A stretch of DNA of 64,000 bases from Crotophaga sulcirostris. Taxonomy: Eukaryota; Chordata; Aves; Cuculiformes; Crotophagidae. Both the position numbers and the translations under genes were made by a program. The first letter of the stretch is position 1, and each line of letters starts with the position of its first letter. The stretch lies in NCBI GenBank assembly GCA_013397455.1, contig VYZB01000333.1, positions 645,743-709,742 on the forward strand. Reading direction: 5' to 3'. Under the pieces are notes generated by a model that searched no databases, was not told the DNA's origin, and worked only from the letters and a program-made list of their open reading frames with translations. Of this stretch, positions 11,449 through 23,753 are shown piece by piece.

Positions 11449-14400
11449 TAAGTCCATCTGACACATAGGTACTATAGGAGATGTTGGACTTCCCAGCAGG
11501 CTCAGCTTTTAGCCTCAGACAAGGAATGCAGCAGGACTGTAAGAAATACAATTTTTCTAGTTTAGTAAGGAAAATAATTCTTCTAGGTAACATTGAACAA
11601 TATTTCCAGAGTAACTCTTTGTCCCCAGAAACCAGGAAAGTCTCTTCCCAGTATCCCTGCCAGCATCAAGGGGAACTTCATCTTCTCCAAATCTGTGAGC
11701 TCTTTTCCCTGGGCTTGGCTGGCAGAGATGAATCCCCCTGAGTCAGTGATATCTGCAGGGGTGAAGACACACATGCCCGAAGCCTTTTCAGTCACAAGCT
11801 AGCAATTCTCCCCCATGGGGCTGGATGGTTTGTACATAGCATTGGCCAGACAGGCTCTTTGCCAACAGCCAGGTGCAAGGAGTTGTACTGAAGGAGAACA
11901 GAAATGATGTGTTGAGTCTCTTTTCCTGTTCATTTTTCAGCTTCCAAAACATTACTGTGTACACTGCATTCAACCCCCATATACCTGGGTGTAGATATGT
12001 GTACACACACACAGATGCACACGCAGGAGCAGTACCAGTACAGGCACCATTATACCATCTTTAACTGACTTGGTACACACATTTTTCCCCCTCGGGAATC
12101 TAGCTGCCTTCCCTGAAACAAGGAAAACATCTTTGAAGTTGCCTAAAGACATAGTTTTAAGTTCTTACTTTAATAGACTGTCCCATCACTTTTGACAAGA
12201 ACTTGCAATCAGTATTTCCCCCAAATTAAAGAGTCACTTGTGTATTCTTGCTGTACTTTTACTTCCCCCAAGCATCTCCGTGTGTTACCAGCTAGAAATT
12301 GAAATGATCCCCAACATCTACCATTTCTGCAACAGTGACGTTCAGAGCTAAAGCACATCAAAATCTTTGCTGAAGCAAGTCACATAACACACCTGTTTAT
12401 ATTTTGAGTTCTTACTTGCTGATTTTAAGGAACATGTTTGTTTATTTTGTGACTTATTTAGTGCTATCCTGCCCAAGGCATTTATTCTCTAACTTTTAAA
12501 GTTCTTCATTTAGAACAAGTTTCACATAAAGATCATATTAATTAGGTCCTATACCTAAAGTTCATCTTAATTAGTATTGTTTCTTTCCCTGAGGTTCTAG
12601 TAATTTGTTAGAATTCAAGGTGGATATTCTTGAGCATTTACAGAGTGATAATTAGTCAATTGTTCTTGTTTCCATTGCCCTTAATGTGAGCAGGATTAGG
12701 CCTGCAAACCACCATGCGTAACTTGATACAACCATGACAATGTCATTAAACATTACAATAAATCTCTGTCACATAAATACCCTTAAATGCACACATGCAT
12801 GTGCATATCCAATCCCATTTATTCTGAATAAGGAGAATAACTCTGCTGTAGTATCTCATGTACCCTTTATTCTACCTATGTAAATTAATTTAGTTGTTTT
12901 TCGTAACCATTCACATATTCCCCTTCATTTCACAGCTAATTCTGGGGATTAGCATGATAGTCAGCTATTATGTTTTTAGACATATGCACCTTCTTCATAT
13001 TTCTTGGTTCTGTAGCTGAGAAAACAGTTATTTGGTTCTTTATGTAGTATTAAAACAATTCCTGTATCCTTAGATAGGACTACATAAATAGAATAGGAAA
13101 CACTTTTAGTAAAAGAAATGCTTCAGACTGAAGTTGCATGAGTTTATGATTTGAAATGTTTGGAATTTGCTTTTGCTGAGTAGGGAAAATTAGTGAAAGT
13201 GCTGTAGAAGTCCTGTAAAAGGAGTGTAGGAAAACGTTTCCTATGACAAAGCACAGATGTTTAGTAGAGCAACATATGGCATTATATCTTCCCTTGAATC
13301 ACCTCGAGGAATTTCCAAACTGCTGTAGTGCTGGGCTGTATAGGAAATATTAGGATTTTGTATTTACGTGTTGGAGGTGCCACTCACTGTTAAAACAGGC
13401 ACAGCAGCAACAGGACCTTTGGACAGATTTCTGGAAGTGTCAGAGTATTTAAAATGCAGATGGATACACAGATGTCTTTCCAAAACCACTGAATAAATCT
13501 GAGAAGGCTAAGTGGCTTTTGCAGCTCTAGACATCTTATAGATACCTTCTCAAAGCTGGACCTTATCTGCAGAAGTGCAAAATGTCCTGCTGATTGAGTG
13601 TGGTCTGCAAGAAAGGTCTGGGTTTTGGTTTGGGGGACTTTTTTTTGCATAACTTTGTTTTCAAAATGAATTTTATCTCTTTTCCTAGGTCAGTATGCAG
13701 GAGAAAGCAGATGATTTTCCTAGGCTCATTTCCAAATACCTGAGCTCTATATCTCAAAGGGATTGAGGTGTCAAACTGAACTCTGAATGCACGTCCCTAA
13801 GTCAGATTTAGTTTTGTCAGTTGTGGCTGATAAGAGAGGGCCAGATTCGGGATGACAGAATGAGATCGGATAGGGCCTCCTTCTGTGTGTGTGTCTGTAC
13901 TGCAAGCAGGAGACGTATCGTCAGCCACTTGGAGATGCACTCAAGCTTGCTTGGGTCTCATTGTTCAAATCACAATCATATTTAGGATGCAGTGAAATGA
14001 GCTTCATCCCAGGTTGGCACTGAGGAATGAAGTCAGGGTCTCCAGCTATCTTGTTTAGTGTCTGCTGAGGGCCGTGTTGCTGATACCTTTTCCATGATGG
14101 TTAACAAAGCTGGCCACATTAAAGAAACTTGGCATATATTTGTATGTATTGTCATCTCCCCTCCTGACAGCACATCCAGTGTGCCCTAGACCAGTGGGGA
14201 AGGACTGCCTGGTCTCTTCCGCTGCTTTGGTGGAGCGTGACCAGCGCTGCACAAGAAGGTGCTGCATCACACCACACTGTTCCCCCCATGTTGTCTTGAC
14301 CGAGGGCAACCACATGCTAACCACACTAACCACACCACCACTTTCTCACCCCTTTGCACTCTGTGGAGGTTGAAATTGCTGTATGTAGGAGGCTGCACTT

Positions 14401-15507
14401 TGTCTTTGCTGGTTTTCTATCTCGGCAGTACTCACCTTGGCCATTAACACCACAGAGCTGACTGTTATCATGTAGACTTCTGTACATTATGGAATAAGGA
14501 TCTTGCATTGGACTTTCCAGGTGAGGCACTAAGAACATTGGTATCACTGCTGTAACGACCTTCAGATGGATGCCTTGCAGCTTCCCAAGGATGATGCCTT
14601 GCAGCTCCCAGGGTGCCACTCACGTTTTCTGAGCCATATCACTGTATTGGGGACAAACACAAAAGACACTTTTCAAGTTTCACAACTGTAGGTGGATTAG
14701 GAAAAAAGGGAGAGGGTTATGTAGAAGAAGGGAATAGGGTGTGATCAAGGTACAAAACTGAAAATTAAGTAATATTGGTTTTATTCTGTATTTTAAATAG
14801 ACTCGTGCAGATATATAGTGAGGTGGGAGCACAGAATGCTAAATATAAAACCTCTGGGCTGAGGTACAAACTGAGATTCCCTCTATGATCTCAGCTGTGG
14901 AATTTTGAGTAGGAAAATTTAAGGCACCAGGTAGCTTGCAAGAATCTCCTTTGGTTGGAAGAGAATTATGATTCCTGTCCTTGGGAAGTATTTAGCACTT
15001 TATTTTGTTTTGTTGAATTAGAAGGAAATTCTGTGCTTTATTTAGTGACAGAAGTCATGCAATGACTTCTTAATTTTAAATGGTATTTGGGCAGTAGAGG
15101 TGAAACCTTGGTGGGTTTTTTTATCCTATACCACAATCTGAAAAGTCCCTTGATTCTGGTTAAAATGCCTGAACTGCTTTAATGGAGCTTGGCACATGTT
15201 TAAAAGAGAGGTGGGGGTGGCACCAACTCTTTCTGTTTCCCATCAGAAACCAAAAAAGATGTAGAAGAGTGCCAGTCTTGATGCCAAAAATGGGTGTACA
15301 GCTGGTGCAGTTTCACCCTGAAAAGTTGGAGGGGGCATTGCTCACACCTCCTGGGATCTACCCAAACCCTGGGGAAGAACCATCCAGGGAAAACTGCTTT
15401 TGGTGCTTGTAAACAAAACTGCATTATGACTTTCCATTCCCAGTGATGGACATAGAGCTGGTGCGGGACAGCTCTCATTTCCCTCTACACGTGGAATAGT
15501 TATGGAT
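11449..15507. other. Non-coding unique DNA
   Basis: No gene recognised. A near-MARE/AP-1 core CTGAGTCAG occurs around 11740. A short CA run lies at about 12001-12012. The stretch 12380-12980 is AT-rich and repeat-free and could be conserved non-coding DNA, but nothing proves it. Confidence 0.75.
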
Positions 15508-15929
15508 AGGGTCTGGAGCACAAGTTCTATGAGGAGCGGGTGGGGGAACTGGGACGGTTTAGTCTGGAGAAGAGGAGGCTGAAGGGAGATCTTATTGCTC
15601 TCTACAACTTCCTGAAAGGAAGTTGTAGTTGTAGTGAGGTGGGTGCTGGTCTCTGCTCTCAAGTAACAGCGGATAGGACGAGAAGAAGTGGCCTCAAGTT
15701 GCACCAGGGGGGGTTTAGATTTGTTATTAAGAAAAACATCTTTACTTCAGCACTGGCAGAGGCTGCCCAGCGCAGTGGTGGGGTCTCCATCCCTGAGCTG
15801 TTAAAAAAAAACGTGTAGATGTGGCACTTCGTGACATGGTTTAGCAGGCACGGTGGGGTTGGGCTGATGATTGGACTGGATGAGCTTAGCGGTCTTTTCC
15901 AACCTTAACGATTCTTTGATTCTATGATT
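15508..15929 (+). mobile_element. CR1 LINE, 5'-truncated copy
   Basis: Runs from GGTCTGGAGCACAAG to a tail GATTCTTTGATTCTATGAT. The ORF2 C-terminal frame is visible up to V in [26 protein letters not shown], then [20 protein letters not shown]. It is of the group with GGGGTTGGGCTGATG near the tail, as is the copy at 38061. Confidence 0.95.
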
Positions 15930-18685
15930 TCTGGCCCTGCCAGCTGGTTGGGAACATGTGCTGGATGGTGAGGGGCTATAAATTGTCACTGCTACCAGCC
16001 AAATAAAATAAACCAGGCTCTTGCAAAGGCACTATGACCAGCAATGTTTCTGAAGCTCTTTACAGATTGCAAAGCACTTGTCACTGCTGAGAGTCAGAGG
16101 CTGGTTACCTATCCTCAGCTGTCACAGATTTTTTTCCTGTTTCAAACTATGATTTTCAGATTAATTATTGCTTCCCATAGTGCTTCATGGTAATCTATTC
16201 ATGTGATGCTGGCTCAAGACACTCGAGAAATAATTTATTCCCAGACATATTAATTTAAGTCAGTTTCTGCATTCACCTCACTAAAGCATAATCTGAGCAT
16301 GTTCGCTGTGAGCTTCTGGAGGAAGAAAAAGAGTTTCGTGGCAGACAGATCAGGATCCTTTCAGTAAGATTGCACTCGAACACATAATACGGATTTCAGA
16401 TCTTCGGATCTTTGAAGGGTGGAAATAATCAATTTGCTTGACAAGATGGAGTCCTGGAGCAGGTACGCTGGTCCAACATGAGCAGAGGGGCTGTCTATTC
16501 TAGCCAAGCAGGCATCTGTGCATAGAAATGCAGATGAAATTATCTGGCTAGAAAATACAGAAGTCAATGGAGTTGTAGCATTTGACCTAGCAGAGAATTT
16601 GTGCTATAGTCATTTTCCAAGAGCCCAAAGTGAAATCTATTGCACAGCAACCCTAAAATAATTACCCTAATGGTAAAAGCGGTCAGAAAAAAAATGACAA
16701 TTTTGTCATTCCTGTTCAACTGCAAAGTGACAAAGTTGTCATTTCATTTCACTGTCATTTAATTTTGTCGGTTTACTAGTTCCTTCCTTGAGCATGGATT
16801 TGTTCTGCCCAGACTTCTCCTTAGAAAACAGTATCCATGGAAAAAAATATCTTCAGTTTATTTCCTTTTGCTTCTTTTTGTAATATAAATTTTAACTCTC
16901 AAAAAATTTTGGATGACATTAAGCATGTCAGCATGGTACGTGCGGATATAACTAAGAGTAATGGGATGAAATGAAGCCAAAGTAAATGTTGGCTGAGTAG
17001 CAGGAGATGGGCTGCTACTGAGGGCTGTTAGAGGAAGGTAGAGTTTCCCAAAGGAAGTAATGGAAAAAACATCATTTGAGACATTTACAGCCAAACTGGA
17101 CAAAACCTTTGAAAGGGGGTTTGAGGGGGTGAAAGTTTTCTTAAAGGATGTGAGGGTTAAATGATCTAACAGGTCTTTACTTGAGGTACGCGACTCCGTC
17201 CCACCTCACAGTTGCCCGGCTGAACTCACACAGCCCGATCACACGCTTCCACGTTTGCTAATGTAGCAGGAGGCTGTTGTCAGGGTCTCTCACCCTCTTT
17301 GCCAAACAGGGCATTCGCTTGGGTTTTGCTTGTGAATGCTGCAGGATTTCAAAGTGTCACTCCAGGCTTCCCCAAATGTCCCCACGTCCCGTAGGCAGGG
17401 GAAGCAGAGGGGTCCCGCAGGAGCACTGCCCAGAGCAGGCAAGGTGTGCATCCCCACACCATACTATGTTCTTCCTGAAATGAGAGCTGAATTTCAAAGT
17501 CCAAGTCAAATCGCCCACCCCATGCATCCTTCCCCGCTGTCCCTCCTTCTCCTGCCCTTCCTCCCACTGTGACTGGACAGGCAGAGTTGGTGGATCCCTA
17601 GCTCTGAACTTTCTTCTGAAGTAGCATATGTGAATCACCACTAGACTACTGCATTTTAAGCAACTTTGCAACTGAAATTATAGCAGAGATGAAAGCATTA
17701 AGCATACATTGGTAGAGCGGGTCCTGAATAATGAAAAATTCATAAGCCCAAGTCTTTTTTTTCGCCCTCTTCCTTTTAATACAGAACAGGTAAATTCCTA
17801 AATTGCATTTTCTTCTCTGGAGATTTACATACTAGATTTGTTTTAAGACAGAAAAGAGAGCTCTTCTTTAGTGGATGGGTTTTGTGCTGAATGCTGCTAT
17901 ACGACGCTTCCTTCCTACCTATTCCCTAAAAACACCTTGCATTGCTCCCATGTAACAGTAGATAAGCAACCAGCCTCTGAGAGGTAAAAGCACCCCCCCA
18001 GAGCCCCAGAGGAAAGGTAACCCCTTTGGAGGGCACTTTGCTCTGCTCCCTGGTTAAAATCCCTCACAGCAGCCAGCCATGCTGCTGACACAGAGAGCTG
18101 GAGCAGGAACAGCTCAGCTACTCAGCACCTGCCAGTGAACACTTGTTCCTGCCAAGAGTAACTTGGTACCAACTTCAGTAATATCACAATGTGGTATTTA
18201 AATAATTTGACAAGGCTATTTGGATAACTACCAGGAGTTACTCAAGTCAGTAATTTTCCTTTTGGGAAACTAAGTTAGGATCTGCATTTTCTCAAAGATA
18301 ATATTGCCTCATCCCATTACTGAAAGAATTTTAAAGCATGAGTACGTATATATATGTGTATTAAATAGTGGAGTTTAACATTTTGGGAAAAAAAAAGGCT
18401 GATAATGAAGCCCAGAGCAAGCAACTCTGCTCATATCCCCCTCCAGTCACCAGACCCTGGAGCCGTTCTTTCTTGCTGTCCTCCACCAGACCCTAAAAGA
18501 GGCCGTTGTTTGGGCTGGTGTGGATTTGTTGAGGCTTTTTCTCTTCAGAGCCAAGCCAATGGCTCTCTAGGCCCTGCGCTGCTTTAATTCCTCACTAATT
18601 CCATCCAGCATCACCTTGGGGAGGACCCTCCAGTGCTGAAGGTTGCTCTGTGCTTCCTGTGGTGTTCATGCCACCTCCAGGTGAC
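15930..18685. other. Non-coding unique DNA
   Basis: No gene recognised. It contains two short hairpin palindromes of the TGACAA/TTGTCA type at 16693-16741. The GC-richer stretch at 17200-17580 carries overlapping frames on both strands without known domains. Confidence 0.75.
16693..16741. repeat. Two clustered short palindromes
   Basis: AATGACAA-TT-TTGTCATT (16693-16710) and TGACAA-AG-TTGTCA (16728-16741) share the same arms and lie 17 bp apart. CTGTCATTT follows at 16752. This could be a paired transcription-factor site (SOX- or TALE-like cores) or chance in AT-rich DNA. Confidence 0.6.
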
Positions 18686-18820
18686 AGCATACTTTGGGAA
18701 AAAAATAAGGTGTTGACCAAGGTGTTGACCACGTTGTTTCCACACTGTGCTTAGCTCAGTGCTGGAGCAGACTCTCCAGTGCAGAGCCACTGTTACATGG
18801 GCAAGGCTTTATCAGAGAGT
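18686..18820 (-). repeat. Non-CR1 sequence shared with 29357-29474 (copy A)
   Basis: It lies directly beyond the 3' end of the minus-strand CR1 at 18821. It begins AGCATACTTTGGGAAAAAAA and ends GGGCAAGGCTTTATCA plus a few bases. The first 32 bases match copy B with one difference; the middle has small indels, and TTAGCTCAGT and GGGCAAGGCTTTATCA match exactly. I do not recognise the family. Confidence 0.8.
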
Positions 18821-19258
18821 CATCATAGAATGCTTTGGGTTAGAAAGGACCTTAAAGCACATTGGCCAACCCGCTCCAACCCCCTGCCATGGGCAGGGAC
18901 ACCTCCCACTGGATCAGGCAACTCAAAGCACCATCCAACCTGGCCTTGAACACCTCCAGGGATGGAGCAGCCACCACTTCTCTGGGAAACCTCTGCCAGT
19001 TCCTCCCCACCCTCACAGGAAAGCATTTCTTCCTAAGATCTCATCTCAGTCTCCCCTCTTTCAGCTTAAAACTGCTTCCCCTCATCCTATCCCTGCACTC
19101 CCTGATTCAGAGTCCCTCCCCAGCTTTCCTGGAGCCCCTTTCAGTACCAGGAGGCTGCTCTAAGGGCTCCCTGGAGCATTCTCTTCTCCAGGCTGAAAAA
19201 CTGAGCTCTCTCAGCCTGTCCTCATAGGAGAGGTGCTCCAACCCTCAGATCATCTTCA
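18821..19258 (-). mobile_element. CR1 LINE, 5'-truncated copy
   Basis: Reverse-complement CR1 starting CATCATAGAATG and containing the typical CTGCCATGGGCAGGGACACC and TCCTAAGATCTCATCTCAGT. Homology stops at CTCAGATCATCTTCA. Group with CCATGGCAGG in the tail region. Its 3' flank is the shared sequence at 18686-18820. Confidence 0.95.
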
Positions 19259-20439
19259 ATTCCAGTACCAGGTCTTGATCTGCTTCAAATGTTATTTTGC
19301 CCTGAGTCTGCTCTGTGTATGGATATGTTCAGGGGAGGCGGGGGGGGGGAGGAGTTCTAAAAATGTTCTGTGTGTTTAAATTGAGGGGATTAATTATCTA
19401 AATCTTGGAGGAAAATCTCTTTCAAAATTTGAGTGTCAAACCTCACACCAGGGCTGTGGGGATCTGATCCACCCCCTGCCCCTTCCTGCCCAGCTGAATA
19501 TACGATTTTCTGAGTTAGCAGACATGGATTTGGAGTTGGAATTGCAGAATATTTTGTAACCTGTTAACAAAAAGATCAGTCTCATCTGCATTTGGCTGGC
19601 AGGAGGCAGCCCAAATGAGGCTCAAAGGTTGTGACTCTGATTGCTTTGAAACAAATTTTCCTGGTTTGAGTGTACCGGCACTGATGTTGTTCAGAGCATT
19701 CTGGTCCGTAGCCCCGTGTTCCCCAACTTTCTGGGTATGCGCGTGATTTCCTGTAAGCTGGGTGTGCATTCCAGTGATGGCACCAGGCTATTAACCTCTG
19801 GGTATTTGCATTATTAGTCAGTTTTCTAAATCCTTGGAGTAAAGTACAGAAGCAGAAAAGATTTTCCATTTTGTTGGAGCTTGAAGTTGTCTGGTATGAA
19901 TTTTAGAAGGCACTTGAAATGCTTCGCTTTCAGCCAATTTGCTACTCTGGCTACATTCTGTCTTGTATCTTCACAGAAAATTACTTGCTCCCAGCTAAGT
20001 ACAGCATGTTGATGACCTATTAATTTATGACACGCATTTGGAGCTGGGAACAAATTTATAAACAAACTTTAAGTTCTTTTTTCCCCCATGAATTGTACCA
20101 GCATTTGTTTTATTTCCCAGTAGTCGTGCTCAATGTGTCAGAAGCTACATTGAACTTCTTATTTTCCTCCAAAAGAAAGGGAAAAAAGGAGAAACAGCTA
20201 ACTAAAGTTCAACTCCTGGCAGGTATTATGAGCAACATTTTGAAATAAGGTATGAATCCAAATAAAATATTTTAACTATGTTGTATTTTACCAAAACCAG
20301 GAGGAGAGATTTACTTACTAAATAATCATTTGAGCTGTAAACTTTAAAGTATTCACCAAGGTCCCTTAAAGTTAAACAGAAAAGAAATATATTTCAGCAT
20401 GTTTTAACAGAAAGCAGAAGTCTTTGTTAGATAGTATAC

Positions 20440-20456
20440 AAAAAAAAAAAAAAAAA
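20440..20456. repeat. Poly(A) run (17 A)
   Basis: A pure run of 17 A. No retroposed gene is visible upstream of it on either strand. Confidence 0.95.
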
Positions 20457-23274
20457 GAGCAGCACAGTTTTAAAAAGGTACTTTTCTCAAATCATGCAGG
20501 AAAAAAAATACTCAAGCCAGTATGGAAATTCTGATAGCTGTTGGTAATCCAAATTGTTGACATTCATTTGATGTTACAGTAACCCTGGGACCAACCCTGG
20601 AAACCCCTAATTCAATTAATATTACTAAAGTCAACAGAATTCAATGCAAGAGTGTAGATCTATGCTGGCAGCAGGGCAGCCCAAGGGCTGCTGGTGGGGC
20701 TTGGGCTGATGCTTCCACCATGGGCCTGGTCCTGCCCTCATTGCCCTGCTCCTCCTGCTTGCAGCCCTGTTACAAAGGGTTTTGCCCTCCTGCAAAGGTC
20801 CCAGTCATTTGCTCACGTACCATGTCCTCCGAGCAGCTTTCCAGGAGGTGGATTTCTCATGTAAGAACAAAAAGTCTGGAGTGAAGGGGTTTTCCAGGCA
20901 GTTCAGTGACTGAGGGTTGTTCCCTTGCTGGACCCACCAGTGAACTGGGGAAGCTGTTCCCCAACTGGAGCTGAAATTATGTTTAGATAAAGGATGGTGT
21001 CTGGGGCCCATGGGGCATGAGTATCTAGTTGGGAATACATCCTTCATGTGGGTTTTGATGCTGGGGTTCATGTAGTGCAAGAAGTGCTTAGGGTCAGCCA
21101 CTGCCACAGGGACTTAGGCACTGAAGTGCCTAAATCCAGGATTTAATCCATCCTCTTGGGAGATCAAGCCTTTTGACCAAATCTTCCAGAGCAGCATCCT
21201 TAGAAAAACATAGTAGGTACAGTGTAAATGACAGATAGACATTCTTTTCTTTCTATTTTCATGAAAAAAACATGCACTTTCTCACTTCCACTTAAGGGTT
21301 TCCTGACTTGGAATTCCTGCGGGAAATACACCCTTTCCTCCCGTTTTGTTGCAGGCCCTGAAGTCCCTGTCAGAGCTGAGCGGACCCCTGCACCTCTCCC
21401 TGGCATTTCACACCTGGCAGTCCCCACCATGTCCTGGTCCCTTCCATGGGACCTCTCTGTAGGTCGAACTTCCATGCATGGAACAGGATGTGCAAAAACT
21501 CAAATGGAAGGGGTAGAGATGAGCATCCAAAACTGGCCACAGTTATATCTGTCTCATAACTTTAAAAGCCACAACTGCAGTTCAGAGTCTTGTTGTCCAT
21601 TTTGGGGCTATTTGCACACACATTGATCAGCAGTGACCAAGCCCTGTTGTTTCTGGACCATTTTTTCCCCACCAGGTCATTCCTCAGATTAGGGGAATAC
21701 TCCTCTCACAGCAGAGATGAGGGCACATCCACGCTGCATCGCTCCAGCTGCACAATGAACTCTCATGAGTGCCAAAGATTTAGCCAGTAGAGTCAATTTT
21801 TTATGAGTTCATCAAACTATTTGTTGTGAATTGTATTTGTTATGCAATTAGCTCTGGTTGCAACCCGCTCTGGACTTCTCAGTAGTGCCCAGACTGTTGT
21901 GATAAGCAATTCCCCAACTAAAAATTGTATCAGAAGAGAATCACTTTGAATAGCCCTGTGTTGTCTGAAATTTTTTTTTAAATCAAATAGTATCACTGAA
22001 AAGCTGCCTGCATCTCAGAGGGAAGTCTTCGCACACTTAGGGGGAAGAAAATGAATCTTCCTTCAGTTTTTTTAAAAGCATAAAGAGGTCTTGTGAGTAT
22101 TGTCAGAAACTGTTTTTAACAGCCAACCACCTACTTATTCACTGCATAAAAAAAATTTGCAGATCATTTCTTTATTTCCTGTCTTGACCATATTTTCCAT
22201 CTTCTCCTAGGAATTAATAAGGCTCATCTGTACAAAGCGGAAAACTCTCCAGGCAGTTCATTCTGCTCTGCTGCTGCTCACTCAACTATTTTTCACACTG
22301 CAGGCACTCAGTGCTGTCCCTTTGCTATCTATTAACTTTTTCCTTTGTTACAACTTCTAGTGGGTCCACCCTCGGTTATTATGTCACTGAATCATTCCCT
22401 CTATATGTTAATAAGACACCAAAAGGCTGAAAAAAATAAAAGCCAGTAGGGCAGGGGCAAGCATTTGTTAGTTATGGGTCAAAATAAACCCTATCCCAAC
22501 CTCATTTTTGTGCTCTTGAAAACCACCCCCATATTCCCTGAGCTGCCCCCACTGCTGCTGCACCATTGCCCACTGCCCGTGGTCCTCTGGGGACCAGTCA
22601 TCATCCTTATTCATTGAGGAGCCCAACTAATAGGAATCCTCCACCTGCTCCAGGGTGACTCTGTCTCTCTTCACTGCGATGCTTGCTGGGATGTGATCCT
22701 TGCCTGTTGTCATGACCTTGTTTTATTGGATGTTCTAATAGAAGCTGAAATGGATATTAGCTGTAATTACTCATTCCGCAAGATTCTGTAGGTCACTCTT
22801 TGTACCAGAGTTGAGAACCTTCATTGTCTACATTGCTTAAATTACTGAACATTGTGCCATCAGTTCTGAATTAGTGCTCATTAATGAGCCTGTGGTTTGA
22901 GAAATTCCCTATTTATTATTCAGAGGCCAAGTATAATTCAGGCAGCTGCAATGCAACACTACTTGCCTGACTTTTGATCTGTGATGGAAGGGCCTGGTTT
23001 TGGTTTTATGTTATGTTTTGGGGAGGGACACATATAGCAAGCAAAGAGGAGTACATTTTTTTCCCTCCTAGGCTGAAATCTCCCTCTTAGGTACCAGACT
23101 CTTTACAAAAAGCAAACCCATATTTTTTTTTTCGGATGTACTAATATCTACTTGGTTACTGAGTGGATAATTCCAAGATGATATTACATTTCTCTATAAT
23201 CCTGGAGCTGATGGCCACTGTATTAACCCCGTGCATTAAATCCTCTCTACCTCTGTCTTTCACTTTTGCACCTG

Positions 23275-23310
23275 CTCCTTCTCTGCTCTTTCTCTCTCTC
23301 TTTCTCTCCT
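23275..23310. repeat. (CT)n-rich run
   Basis: About 36 bp of C and T including TCTCTCTCTCTTTCTCTCC. Confidence 0.85.
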
Positions 23311-23739
23311 GAGCAGACAAATCCCAAGCATTGACATGTTGGCGCAGACTGCTACTCCCCACTATTTTAAGCTATAATTATCTCCTTTATGTTTTCTAAC
23401 ACTTCTCCCAGAGGTTAAGTAGCACTGAATTCAGTGTGCAGTGCAGCTGAGCAATACTCTATGAAACCCGTGTGGCAGGGCCCATCCATGGTGGTCAGAG
23501 CTTCACATGTCAGCCCTCCCCCAGGGACACTTTGGTCCCTTTGCTTTGCAGCCTCTGCCCCACCAGGCAGCAAACAACCTTACAGGAAGAAAAAATAATG
23601 CCATGTATTTTGGGAGGTGGAGAGGAATCCAGATGAGTAGAATCTTATTTTCTGCAGGGGGAAAGGGAATGCCTGAAGGTGTTCAGTACTTTTTGGGGGG
23701 TGATGATTGCTGCTGGCAGCACCCCGAAGGGCAAGGGAG

Positions 23740-23753
23740 CCTGAAGGGGGCAG
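23740..23753 (+). promoter_or_regulatory. CTCF-like motif
   Basis: CCTGAAGGGGGCAG matches 12 of 14 positions of CCASYAGRKGGCRS and has the same orientation as the motif at 45933. Confidence 0.22.

Noticed and set aside
20720..20884. Short ATG frame in a good Kozak context (ACCATGG) with a cysteine-rich start
   Set aside because: About 54 codons, no signal-peptide consensus beyond a weak hydrophobic run, no homology that I recognise.
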